Origin: Campylobacter concisus UNSWCS
GTDB taxonomy: Bacteria > Campylobacterota > Campylobacteria > Campylobacterales > Campylobacteraceae
DNA length: 53,453 bases
NCBI RefSeq assembly: GCF_000466685.1
Contig: NZ_ANNG01000016.1
Coordinates: 1 to 53,453, forward strand
Reading direction: 5' to 3'
Of the stretch, positions 45,712 to 53,453 are shown piece by piece. The stretch's first letter is position 1, and the number at the start of each line of letters is the position of its first letter. The notes beneath the pieces were generated by a model. It was given only the letters and a program-made list of their open reading frames with translations. It was not told the origin of the DNA and made no database searches. A program made the position numbers and the translations under genes.

Positions 45712-46542
45712 TTACAAAATTTCTCTTACAGCTCTAGCTTCGCTCATCCAATCAAAAAGCTCGTCCCAGCGCTCATCTTTTATGAGATCTTTGCATAAAT
45801 TTAGCTCTTTTTCAAACATATTTATCGCGGCAACGACGTTATTTTTATTTTGCTTAAAGATATCACTCCACATAAATGGCGAACTCTTTGCAACGCGTAT
45901 CATGCCCTTAAATGTCGGCCCTCCAAGTGCAACGATATGCCTTTTATCCTCTTCTTTTAATATCCCGCTAGCAAGCGAAAATGCAATAGCGTGAGGCAGA
46001 TGCGAGATGAGACCCACATGATGATCATGCTCTTTTGCACTCATGAAAATGATCTTCATGCCAAGGCAAGAAAATAGCTCAACGCTTCTTTTTACATGTT
46101 TTTCCGCACTCTCAGCAAAGTCACAAACAATAACAGTTGCCCCTGTGTAAAGTGACTTAAATGCAGCCTCAGGACCAGAGTACTCGGTACCTGCCATCGG
46201 GTGAGCCGGGATGAAATTTTTACGAATTTTTTCTGGCACGGCTTCTATTATCTTTTGCTTTGTCGAGCCAAAATCAATGATCGTCGTATCTTCGCTAATG
46301 TCGGTTAAATTTTGCACGATGCTTACGATAGCCTCAACTGGAACAGCCAAAAAGATGATGTCACACTTCTTTTTCATCTCATCGATGCTTAAAATTTCAT
46401 GCACCAAGCCAAGTTCGAGCGCTTTTTTGCTGTGATTTTCATCTTTATCATATCCGCTGACACACGAGATCAATTTTTCATCTTTTAGCGCAAGACCAAG
46501 CGAGCCACCCATAAGACCAAGTCCAATGATACCTATTTTCAT
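45712..46542 (-). CDS. tyrA: Prephenate dehydrogenase
   Basis: It converts prephenate to 4-hydroxyphenylpyruvate for tyrosine (276 aa). The NAD(P) motif GLGLMGGSLG is at residues 7-16. The core FIPAHPMAGTEYSGPEAA holds the catalytic His, and HDHHVGLISHLPHAIAFSLA is the family C-terminal helix. There is no chorismate mutase or ACT domain. It is divergent from bamA over 89 bases. Confidence 0.95.
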   Translation of the reverse strand: MKIGIIGLGLMGGSLGLALKDEKLISCVSGYDKDENHSKKALELGLVHEILSIDEMKKKCDIIFLAVPVEAIVSIVQNLTDISEDTTIIDFGSTKQKIIEAVPEKIRKNFIPAHPMAGTEYSGPEAAFKSLYTGATVIVCDFAESAEKHVKRSVELFSCLGMKIIFMSAKEHDHHVGLISHLPHAIAFSLASGILKEEDKRHIVALGGPTFKGMIRVAKSSPFMWSDIFKQNKNNVVAAINMFEKELNLCKDLIKDERWDELFDWMSEARAVREIL

Positions 46543-46592
46543 AAAAAACCTTTAAAATTATAAAATTTAAATTTTTTAAAAATAAAATATGA

Positions 46593-46598
46593 TATTAT
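46593..46598 (+). promoter_or_regulatory. Probable -10 box for bamA
   Basis: TATTAT (46593-46598) in an AT-rich region 34 bases before the ATG at 46632, in the divergent tyrA/bamA gap. Confidence 0.4.
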
Positions 46599-46631
46599 AC
46601 GCACTTATACTAAAACTCTAGGTTAAATTTA

Positions 46632-48887
46632 ATGAAAAAGAAATTATTTTTACTAGCACTAGCTTTAAGCGGTCTAAATGCACAAACAATTCAGTCAATA
46701 AATTTCAAAGGTCTAATCCACCTTTCGCCTGATGTAGCCACGCAGATAATGGGGCTAAAAGTCGGTCAAGAGCTAACACCAAAGCTTAGCGACAAGGCTA
46801 TCACAAATTTATACAAGCAAAATTATTTTGATGATATCTACATAGAAGATACAGGTAATGGCAATCTTTTAGTAAAAGTAAAAGAGAAGCCAAGCGTGGC
46901 TAGAGTCGATCTAAAGGGCGTTGTGACAAATGACAAAACTGCGATCGAGTCGCTAATCAACATCAAACCTGGCAATATGTATGATGAGCTAACTATCGAA
47001 AAAACAAAAGAGAGAATTCGCCAGTATTATGAGTCAAAGGGCTACTTTGACACAGTTGTAGATGTAGAAAAGCAGCCAGTTGCCGACAACGACAGCTCGC
47101 TTTTCATCACTCTAAACATAAACCGCGGCGAAAATATGATAATCAAAAAGGTAAATTTAGTCGGTGCAAAAGAGTTTGACTATGATGATATCGAGCCAGT
47201 AGTTGCAAACAAAAGTAGAGAATTTATGGGCTGGCTTTGGGGCAGAAACGACGGTAAAGTTAAACTTTTTGAGCTTGAAAATGACCCAGCAAGGATTCAA
47301 GATAAATATTTTCAGAAAGGCTATTTAGACGCGACTGTTTCGTCACCTTACCTAAATGCGTCATTTGATAACTACACAGCCGATCTTACATACTATATCC
47401 ACGAGGGCGAGCCTTATAAGGTTTCAAATGTAAGCATCACAGCACCTGAAGAGCTAGGACTTGATACTAAAAAGATCATAGATGACTTTAGACTTGAAGC
47501 TGGCGATACGATGAACTCAGCAAGACTTCGCCAAGATATGAAAAAGCTTGACGATATGGTCGCTGATAAGGGTTATGCATTTGTCAAAGTCTATCCAAAG
47601 ACTGACAAATTTGATGAAAATAAAACAGTTGATATCGACTACGAAGTTGATCCTGGCGAAAAAGTATATATAAGAAACGTTCAAATTTCAGGAAACGATA
47701 GAACAGTTGATCGTGTCGTAAGACGTGAGCTATATCTAACTGAGGGAAATTTATATAGTAGAACCGACCTTCAAGACTCAAAAGATGCATTAAAAAGAAC
47801 AAGCTACTTTGATGATGTAGAGATAGAAGAGGATCCAGTTGATAAAAACACAGTCGATCTAAAAGTAAAGGTAAAAGAGGCTTCAACTGGCTCGATAAGC
47901 GGTGGTATCGGATACGGAAGTAGCGATGGCTTGCTACTTAACGCTGCACTTTCTGACACAAACATCTTTGGCTCTGGTCTTCAAGGACAAGTAAGCGTAG
48001 ATAAGAGTGATAGAGAACTTTCAGGTCAGATAAGTCTTACAAATCCAAGAATTTTTGACTCAGAGTATAGCCTTGGCGGAACACTCTATGCAAACGACTA
48101 CGACTGGAGAACATATAAAGAGAGAAGCTATGGCTTTAGCACAACACTAGGTAGAAAATTAACCAGAAATTTAAGTGCATCACTTACTTATAATATCGAG
48201 CAAAGTAAAGTTACTCTAAAAGATGATGAACTAAGAAATATAAATAAAGACACAGGAAAAGAAATTTATAGAGAAGGCAAGGCCATAAAAAGTGCTATAA
48301 CTCCAGCTTTGACATACAATAGCACTGATGATTATTACTTGCCAAGACGTGGTATCATAGCTAGTACATCATTTGAGATAGCAGGACTTGGTGGTGATAT
48401 GGATTTTGTTAAAAACCGCACAAATTTCAACTACTATCTAGGTCTTAGAGAGTACATCGACTACGATCTTATCTTAAGGTATAAAGCAAGCTTTGGCAAA
48501 ATTTGGGAGAGAGGCTATACTCCGATCAACGAAAGACTTTACCTTGGCGGTATAAGAAGCTTACGTGGTTATGAGAGCAGAACCGTATCTCCAAAAGTAA
48601 AATACAAAGGCGACTACTATGAATACGGCGGCGAAACATCATTTAACAACTCAGTTGAGATGAGCTTCCCTATAATAGAGCGTGTCAAAATGCGTGGCGT
48701 TGTATTTTATGATTACGGTATGATCGGTGAAAATAGCCTAAATGAGATAAAAAGATCATCAGTTGGCACTGGTATCGAGTGGATAACACCGATCGGACCA
48801 CTTCAACTAATCTTCGCAAAAGCTCTTAAACCTAAAGAGGGCGATGATACAAATACATTTGAATTTACTATCGGAAGACGCTTCTAG
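46632..48887 (+). CDS. bamA: Outer membrane assembly protein BamA
   Basis: BamA (751 aa) inserts beta-barrel proteins into the outer membrane. A signal peptide covers about residues 1-18 (MKKKLFLLALALSGLNA). Five POTRA domains occupy about 20-405, and the 16-strand barrel the rest. The barrel has the LYLGGIRSLRGYE loop motif and ends with GRRF, the terminal Phe that marks outer membrane proteins. It is a single-gene unit with a terminator at 48899. Confidence 0.97.
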   Translation: MKKKLFLLALALSGLNAQTIQSINFKGLIHLSPDVATQIMGLKVGQELTPKLSDKAITNLYKQNYFDDIYIEDTGNGNLLVKVKEKPSVARVDLKGVVTNDKTAIESLINIKPGNMYDELTIEKTKERIRQYYESKGYFDTVVDVEKQPVADNDSSLFITLNINRGENMIIKKVNLVGAKEFDYDDIEPVVANKSREFMGWLWGRNDGKVKLFELENDPARIQDKYFQKGYLDATVSSPYLNASFDNYTADLTYYIHEGEPYKVSNVSITAPEELGLDTKKIIDDFRLEAGDTMNSARLRQDMKKLDDMVADKGYAFVKVYPKTDKFDENKTVDIDYEVDPGEKVYIRNVQISGNDRTVDRVVRRELYLTEGNLYSRTDLQDSKDALKRTSYFDDVEIEEDPVDKNTVDLKVKVKEASTGSISGGIGYGSSDGLLLNAALSDTNIFGSGLQGQVSVDKSDRELSGQISLTNPRIFDSEYSLGGTLYANDYDWRTYKERSYGFSTTLGRKLTRNLSASLTYNIEQSKVTLKDDELRNINKDTGKEIYREGKAIKSAITPALTYNSTDDYYLPRRGIIASTSFEIAGLGGDMDFVKNRTNFNYYLGLREYIDYDLILRYKASFGKIWERGYTPINERLYLGGIRSLRGYESRTVSPKVKYKGDYYEYGGETSFNNSVEMSFPIIERVKMRGVVFYDYGMIGENSLNEIKRSSVGTGIEWITPIGPLQLIFAKALKPKEGDDTNTFEFTIGRRF

Positions 48888-48898
48888 TAAAATACTTT

Positions 48899-48920
48899 TA
48901 AGGGGCTAGTTTGCCCCTTA
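48899..48920 (+). terminator. Rho-independent terminator after bamA
   Basis: TAAGGGGC and GCCCCTTA pair (48899-48906 with 48913-48920) around TAGTTT. The 3' side is AATCCCC rather than a long T-run, so it is a weak but clear hairpin. Confidence 0.65.
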
Positions 48921-48979
48921 AATCCCCCGCAAACACACAAACTTTAAGTCATATAAGAAAAAGCAAGGCTAACATTAGA

Positions 48980-48985
48980 TATAAT
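48980..48985 (+). promoter_or_regulatory. Probable -10 box for accD
   Basis: TATAAT 31 bases before the ATG at 49017. Confidence 0.5.
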
Positions 48986-49016
48986 CCCACAATTTTTAAT
49001 ATAAGTGGGTAAAAAG

Positions 49017-49934
49017 ATGAATTTCTCAGATATTTTTTCAAAGATAAGAAAAGCTCAACCTCGTCCAGAAGAAGCACCTACACACTGGGTAAAATGCGAC
49101 AACTGCCACTCACTGATGTATTACAAAGAAGTTGAAGCTTGTTTTAATGTATGCCCAAAATGCGGCTACCACATGAGATTAAAAGCTGATGATCGCATAA
49201 ATTTGATCTGCGATGAAGGTAGCTTTGTAGAATTTGACGCAAATTTAAAACCAGTAGATCCTTTAAATTTTGTCGATAAAAAATCATACAAAAAAAGAAT
49301 TACAGAAAATAAAGAAAAAACAGGACACACAAGCTCAGTGATATGCGGCGAAGGCAAATGCAACGGACAAGAAATTCAGCTAGTTGTTTTTGACTTTGGC
49401 TTTATGGGCGGCTCACTAGCTTCAGTTGAGGGCGAAAAGATCGTAAGAGCGATAAAACGCGCGATCGAAAAACGCCAAGCCTTGATCATCGTAAGCGCAT
49501 CTGGTGGCGCTAGGATGCAAGAGAGCACATTTTCTTTGATGCAGATGTCAAAGACTTCAGCAGCCCTAAAACTTCTTGATGAAGCAAGATTACCATATAT
49601 TTCTATCCTTACAGATCCTACGATGGGCGGCGTTAGTGCATCATTTGCATGGCTTGGAGATCTAATAATCGCTGAACCTGGCGCGCTAATAGGCTTTGCA
49701 GGGCAAAGGGTTATTAAACAAACCATAGGCGCTGATCTTCCAGAGGGCTTTCAAAGGGCTGAGTTTTTGCTTGAACATGGTCTTATAGATGACATCGTGC
49801 CAAGAAGCGAGCACAAAAAATATATAAGCGATATGGTTAAATTTCTTACAAATAGCAAAGCTATGATCTCTAAAAGCGAAGTGACTACTGGAAACGAAGC
49901 TGGCTTTGAACTAAAACTAAAAACCAAAGGGTAA
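49017..49934 (+). CDS. accD: Acetyl-CoA carboxylase carboxyltransferase beta subunit
   Basis: This carboxyltransferase subunit (305 aa) begins fatty-acid synthesis together with AccA. The N-terminal zinc ribbon is Cys27-x2-Cys30-x15-Cys46-x2-Cys49. The crotonase-type core has SGGARMQE and [14 protein letters not shown] chose ATG 49017, since GTG at 49005 would add four residues without a clear ribosome-binding site. The next gene, rlmH, begins two bases after its stop. Confidence 0.96.
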   Translation: MNFSDIFSKIRKAQPRPEEAPTHWVKCDNCHSLMYYKEVEACFNVCPKCGYHMRLKADDRINLICDEGSFVEFDANLKPVDPLNFVDKKSYKKRITENKEKTGHTSSVICGEGKCNGQEIQLVVFDFGFMGGSLASVEGEKIVRAIKRAIEKRQALIIVSASGGARMQESTFSLMQMSKTSAALKLLDEARLPYISILTDPTMGGVSASFAWLGDLIIAEPGALIGFAGQRVIKQTIGADLPEGFQRAEFLLEHGLIDDIVPRSEHKKYISDMVKFLTNSKAMISKSEVTTGNEAGFELKLKTKG

Positions 49935-49936
49935 GT

Positions 49937-50392
49937 TTGGAAATTTCGGTTTTTAGCATTCAAAAATCATCGCGTGACAACTTTGAAAACGAGATACAAG
50001 AATATATAAAAATGAGTGCAAAATTTGCCAAGATAAACGACAAAATAATATTTAATGAAAAGATAGCAAAGGCTCAAAGCAGTGGCAGAAGCGATGCGCT
50101 AAGAGCTTATGATGAAATTTACGAGCCAAATTTAAAAGGCTTTTGCGTGATGCTTGATGAAAATGGCTCACAGCTTGACAGCCAAGAATTTGCTCAAATT
50201 TTAAACTCAAATTCACAGATCAATTTTTTCATAGGTGGAGCTTATGGGCTTAGCCAAAATTTAAAAAACAAGGCACAAAAAGTCGTAAGCTTAAGCAAGA
50301 TGACTATGGCGCACAAAGTCGCCAAGCTCGTACTTTTTGAGCAAATTTTTAGAGGGCTTTGTATCAATGCAAACCACCCATATCACAAATAA
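49937..50392 (+). CDS. rlmH: 23S rRNA (pseudouridine1915-N3)-methyltransferase
   Basis: RlmH (151 aa) methylates pseudouridine 1915 in the decoding centre of 23S rRNA. It is a SPOUT enzyme with the [10 protein letters not shown] knot and [18 protein letters not shown] signatures. The start is TTG (49937), preceded by AAAGG at the accD end, so the TTG is acceptable. Both the accD and dksA neighbours are on the same strand and tightly spaced, suggesting one operon. Confidence 0.94.
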   Translation: MEISVFSIQKSSRDNFENEIQEYIKMSAKFAKINDKIIFNEKIAKAQSSGRSDALRAYDEIYEPNLKGFCVMLDENGSQLDSQEFAQILNSNSQINFFIGGAYGLSQNLKNKAQKVVSLSKMTMAHKVAKLVLFEQIFRGLCINANHPYHK

Positions 50393-50403
50393 AGGAATAT
50401 AAA

Positions 50404-50760
50404 ATGACTCAAAACGAGCTAAATTTTTTCAAAAAACTACTTGAAGATAGAAAGCTACAAATCAAAAAAAATATTTATGACTCATCAGTTGAAGTAAGCG
50501 GCCTAAGAGATAGTGGCGTAAGCGATGAATTTGACATCGCTTCAGTAAATACCGACCAGCTTATAGAGCAGTCTATATCAACCCAGCAAAGAGCCGAGCT
50601 TCACGAGATCGACGAGGCGCTTGAGAAGATAGCAAACAAGACTTATGGAATTTGTGACATGTGTGAAGAGGAGATCGGCGTCCCTCGCCTAAAAGTAAAA
50701 CCGCATGCAAAATACTGCATAGCTTGTCGTGAGATAATAGAAAAAACAGCAAAAAACTAA
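50404..50760 (+). CDS. dksA: DksA/TraR family zinc-finger regulator
   Basis: This RNA polymerase secondary-channel regulator (118 aa) works with ppGpp in other bacteria. It has an N-terminal coiled coil and a zinc finger with Cys84, Cys87, Cys105 and Cys108 in GICDMC and YCIAC. The coiled-coil tip has DEFDIASVNTD, with acidic residues comparable to those needed in DksA. I chose ATG 50404 after AAAGGAATATAAA; the longer frame starting at 50359 overlaps rlmH. It is shorter than E. coli DksA (151 aa), which is usual in Campylobacter. Confidence 0.92.
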   Translation: MTQNELNFFKKLLEDRKLQIKKNIYDSSVEVSGLRDSGVSDEFDIASVNTDQLIEQSISTQQRAELHEIDEALEKIANKTYGICDMCEEEIGVPRLKVKPHAKYCIACREIIEKTAKN

Positions 50761-50769
50761 GGAGAAAAT

Positions 50770-51768
50770 ATGAAAACCAGAAAATTTCTCGTCTACTGCA
50801 TCATCTACACAGCAGTTGTTGCAGGACTTACCTATTCTCTTAATAGTTCAGACTTCACCTTTGAGCTCTTAGGTCAAGCCATAACCTTGCCAGTAGCTGT
50901 CTGGGTGGCACTTCCAGTAGCCCTTCTAGCGCTCCTTGCCCTACTTCACATCGCATATCACGGATACGCCTTTTATAGATATAAAAAATGGATAAAAAAA
51001 GATAGCCAACTCTACAAAGACCTTGCAAAAGAGACGCTTCTTGGCTTTGAGAGCAACAAAGACTTCAAAACCGATACTTACAAGATCGCCTCACAGCTCA
51101 CACGTTCTATCTCACCAGTAGGCGAGCTTAAAGACGTTGGCGTTGATGACGGCGAGATAAACAATATCTTACAAACCATAAAAAGCATAAAAAACAAAGA
51201 GATCGTCGATCTAAAGAAATTTAGACTAGCAAAAGATAGCAAGCTAAACATCCTAAACGAGCTAAACAAGATCGAGCAGCTGCCGACTTACTATCTTGAC
51301 GTGCTTAAAAACCAAGAGCAAAACGAGAGCCTTAAAAAAGCAGCCTTTAACAAGCTCATAAAAACAGCTTCATTTAGCGAGATTAAAAAAATCGATCCAG
51401 AGCTAGCAAGCGAAGATATAATGACTATTATCACGCGTTTTGTAAATGATGAGATCGACCTAAGTAGCGATGAAATTTTCGATCTTTTAAATAATGCAAA
51501 AGTAACAAAAGCACAATACGACAAAGCAGCTATAATGCTTAAAAATAAACTAAAACCAGACGCATTTATCGGCATCTTTGAGAAGCTAAAAAGCATCCAT
51601 GCTGACGCTGATGAAGCCTACGTATATGCGCTATTTGAGCTTCAGATGCTTGATAAAGTAAGAGAAGCTATCGAGGGCAGCGATCCTGATGAGTTTAAAG
51701 AGATAAAGGTTTTACTATTTTTGCGAGATAACGGCAAAATGGTGCCTAGCTCGCTATTTTTTAAATGA
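50770..51768 (+). CDS. Conserved membrane protein with two N-terminal helices
   Basis: I do not recognise a named family. The 332 residues have two membrane segments (about 8-25 and 37-66), then a long helical, charged cytoplasmic part rich in Lys, Glu, Asp and Leu, with repeated helical hairpins. There is no signal cleavage site. It starts after dksA with a nine-base gap and overlaps dusB by four bases (ATGA), so it is part of this operon. As I recall, C. jejuni has an equivalent in the same place, also unassigned. Confidence 0.75.
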   Translation: MKTRKFLVYCIIYTAVVAGLTYSLNSSDFTFELLGQAITLPVAVWVALPVALLALLALLHIAYHGYAFYRYKKWIKKDSQLYKDLAKETLLGFESNKDFKTDTYKIASQLTRSISPVGELKDVGVDDGEINNILQTIKSIKNKEIVDLKKFRLAKDSKLNILNELNKIEQLPTYYLDVLKNQEQNESLKKAAFNKLIKTASFSEIKKIDPELASEDIMTIITRFVNDEIDLSSDEIFDLLNNAKVTKAQYDKAAIMLKNKLKPDAFIGIFEKLKSIHADADEAYVYALFELQMLDKVREAIEGSDPDEFKEIKVLLFLRDNGKMVPSSLFFK

Positions 51769-52688
51769 TAGACTTTAGTAAAAAGCCACTTTTCTTAGCG
51801 CCACTTGCTGGCTTTTCTGACCTGCCGTTACGAAGCGTCGTCAAGAGATTTGGCTGCGACGTCACTGTTAGCGAGATGATCAGTGCAAATGCTCTGGTCT
51901 ATGAGAGCAGTGACAAAACCCTTGAAATGCTTAAAAAATCCCCAAATGAAGAGCCCTACGTCGTCCAGATAGCTGGTAGCGATATAGAAAATCTAAAAAA
52001 AGCCGTGCTGATAATCAATAAATTTGATGGGATTTACGGGCTCGATCTAAACTGCGGCTGCCCTGTGCCAAAGGTCGTTAAACAAGGCGCAGGATCTGCT
52101 CTGCTAAACGATCTAGACAAACTTCAAAGCATAATCGAAGCCATAAAAAGCGTCTCAAACAAAGAGAGCCTAAGCGTTAAATTTAGACTTGGCTTTAACG
52201 ACAAAAACGAAGAGCGGATAGCAAAAGCCTGCGAAGAAGCCGGCGCAAACTACATCGCAGTGCATGGTCGCACCAGAGCTGGTGGATATACGGCGAAGGT
52301 TGATTATGAAGCGATAGCTAGAGTAAAGGCGAGCGTGAAAATCCCAGTCGTTGCAAATGGCGATATAAACGCGCAAAATGCAGATGAAATTTTAAATCTC
52401 ACAAAATGTGACGCCCTAATGATCGGCAGAGCAAGCATCGGCAACCCTTGGATATTTCACGAGATAAAGACCAAAAGTAGCGTTGATAAGGCGCTAAAAC
52501 AAGAGATCATCCTAGCTCACTTCGACGCTATGATCGAGCACTACGGCGAGCATGGACTTTGCATATTTAGAAAGCACCTCCACCAATACAGCAAGGGCAT
52601 AGACGGCGCTACAAGCTTTAGAAATGAGGTAAATTTCATCAAAGATGCCCGCGTGATGAGAGAGCGCATAAGGGAGTTTTTTGCCTAG
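51765..52688 (+). CDS. dusB: tRNA-dihydrouridine synthase (DusB-like)
   Basis: This FMN enzyme (307 aa) reduces uridines in tRNA D-loops to dihydrouridine. The catalytic Cys99 lies in LNCGCPVPKV, preceded by DLNCGCP-type context. Other family stretches are PLAGFSDLPLR, SVKFRLGF, the VHGRTRAGGY loop and GRASIGNPWIF. Its start overlaps the preceding gene by four bases and recO begins directly after its stop. Confidence 0.94.
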   Translation: MIDFSKKPLFLAPLAGFSDLPLRSVVKRFGCDVTVSEMISANALVYESSDKTLEMLKKSPNEEPYVVQIAGSDIENLKKAVLIINKFDGIYGLDLNCGCPVPKVVKQGAGSALLNDLDKLQSIIEAIKSVSNKESLSVKFRLGFNDKNEERIAKACEEAGANYIAVHGRTRAGGYTAKVDYEAIARVKASVKIPVVANGDINAQNADEILNLTKCDALMIGRASIGNPWIFHEIKTKSSVDKALKQEIILAHFDAMIEHYGEHGLCIFRKHLHQYSKGIDGATSFRNEVNFIKDARVMRERIREFFA

Positions 52689-53303
52689 ATGCAAGGCTAT
52701 ATCCTGCGCGTGCAAAAGGTCAGAGACGAGGACCTTTTAGTCTTTGTGCTAACGCCAAATTTGCTCGTAAAGTCATATAGATTTTTTGGCGCACGCCACT
52801 CAAACATCATGACTGGCTACAAGATCGACTTTGAGCTCGAGCAAGAGGCGAAATTTCTACCAAAGCTTAGAAGCATACTTCACCTTGGCTTTAAGTGGTT
52901 GCTAGAGCGCGACAAACTCATCATTTGGCAGCAGTTTATGCGCCTACTTTATGATCATCTAAAAGAGGTCGAGCAGCTTGATGAAATTTATTTTAACGAG
53001 CTTGATCGCTGTGCCAAACAGATGCAGCTGCAAAATCCAAAACGCCTTATCATCGAAAGCTACGTCAAAATTTTAGAGTATGAGGGCAGGCTTCACAGCG
53101 AGCTTGAGTGCTTTATCTGCGACGAGGAGATAGAAAGCGAGCTTTGCTTAACTCGTGGCTTTTTGCCATCTCACAAGCACTGCCTTGATAGGAGCGAATT
53201 TGACGCTAGCAAGATCAAAAATTTGTTTGATACAAAAAGCACGATCGAGCTAAACGACGATGAGATAAACCGCCTTTATAAAATTTTACTTGACGGACTT
53301 TAG
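52689..53303 (+). CDS. recO: RecO-like DNA repair protein
   Basis: This 204-aa protein resembles RecO of Campylobacterota: an N-terminal OB-like fold (MQGYILRVQKVRDEDLLVFVL), a middle helical part and a C-terminal Cys-rich loop (ECFICDEEIESELCLTRGFLP and HKHCL) suited to zinc. RecO works with RecR to load RecA on single-stranded DNA. The start ATG follows the dusB stop with no gap. It is shorter than E. coli RecO (242 aa). Confidence in the family is good, in function moderate. Confidence 0.8.
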   Translation: MQGYILRVQKVRDEDLLVFVLTPNLLVKSYRFFGARHSNIMTGYKIDFELEQEAKFLPKLRSILHLGFKWLLERDKLIIWQQFMRLLYDHLKEVEQLDEIYFNELDRCAKQMQLQNPKRLIIESYVKILEYEGRLHSELECFICDEEIESELCLTRGFLPSHKHCLDRSEFDASKIKNLFDTKSTIELNDDEINRLYKILLDGL

Positions 53304-53453
53304 GCTTTTACTTTCGTCCTCTCATCAAATTCTTTTAAAACATCCATTATCTTACTTGCTAGTCCCTCAAGCGTGTGATCTTTTTTAAGCTCTAAATTTC
53401 TAAGCTTTAAAATCCTAGCTAGTATATCTTTTAGATCTTTCTTACCAGATAGT
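53300..53453 (-). CDS. 3' end of an unidentified gene (partial)
   Basis: The minus-strand stop TAA lies at 53302-53300, overlapping the recO stop by four bases. The last 50 residues read LSGKKDLKDILARILKLR, then a Lys/Asp/Leu-rich tail ending FDERTKVKA. The 5' end is beyond the window, so the product cannot be named. The composition suggests a helical C-terminus. Confidence 0.6.
   Translation of the reverse strand, partial: LSGKKDLKDILARILKLRNLELKKDHTLEGLASKIMDVLKEFDERTKVKA

Noticed and set aside
49005-49016. GTG start for accD
   Set aside because: No ribosome-binding site precedes it; ATG 49017 places the zinc ribbon at the usual distance.
50359-50403. Longer N-terminus for DksA (starts inside rlmH)
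   Set aside because: The ATG at 50404 has a good ribosome-binding site and matches the usual DksA start; the extension only reads through the rlmH C-terminus.
1-53453. CRISPR arrays, insertion sequences, prophage or toxin-antitoxin modules
   Set aside because: No regularly spaced direct repeats with unique spacers, no transposase or integrase motifs, and no toxin-antitoxin pairs were seen.

Overview
The window is an AT-rich, gene-dense bacterial chromosome segment from Campylobacter or a very close Campylobacterota relative. The evidence is gene content and order: pheS-pheT-aroA-ispH-rpsA-serA; lpxC-tsaB-thrB-ylxR-infB-rbfA-rimP; bamA-accD-rlmH-dksA-dusB; and argH, pckA, pycB, NSS transporters and a stand-alone atpE. 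As I remember it, this order closely follows Campylobacter jejuni, but here the blocks are separated or expanded. An intact SelW-type selenoprotein, a formate-tetrahydrofolate ligase and a third NSS gene fit a non-jejuni species such as C. concisus. The species is inference. I see no prophage, insertion sequence, CRISPR array or rRNA operon.

Layout. 1-365: gene-free, with a G-run cluster and hairpins. 366-3249: gluQ-RS, an RRM protein, a DJ-1 protein, a UGA-interrupted selenoprotein gene (2337-2594) and a DUF4304 protein. 3274-13097: translation and core biosynthesis on the minus strand (efp, serA, a small membrane protein, rpsA, ispH, aroA, pheT, pheS). 13216-16832: a HIT hydrolase, a soluble CZB chemoreceptor, argH, and a small coiled-coil protein behind a sigma-28-like promoter. 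16841-20316: a copper-export operon (acetyltransferase, copZ, copA) ending in a TorD-like protein. 20468-23906: yebC, a peptidyl-prolyl isomerase, dctA and an Asp/Glu racemase. 23907-24454: gene-free, with a degenerate tandem repeat. 24455-33981: pckA, pycB, a TRAP dctQM pair and three tandem NSS symporters.

34188-35547: atpE, tRNA-Leu(GAG) and a ferritin-VIT1 fusion. 35544-46542 (minus strand): ribD, fhs, rimP, rbfA, infB, ylxR, thrB, tsaB, lpxC, an M23 peptidase and tyrA. 46632-53303 (plus strand): bamA, accD, rlmH, dksA, a two-helix membrane protein, dusB and recO. The 3' end of one more minus-strand gene runs off the window.

Functionally the middle of the window forms a C4-dicarboxylate and amino-acid module: uptake by DctA, three NSS carriers and a TRAP pair; racemisation of Asp/Glu; and interconversion of oxaloacetate, PEP and pyruvate by PckA and PycB. 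This suits an organism living on amino and organic acids. The flanks are housekeeping. The items most worth following up are the hidden selenoprotein W gene with a matching SECIS hairpin, the sigma-28 promoter before an unknown small protein, the likely ATA start of tsaB, the tandem NSS/TRAP operon without a binding protein, and the degenerate repeat near 24 kb.
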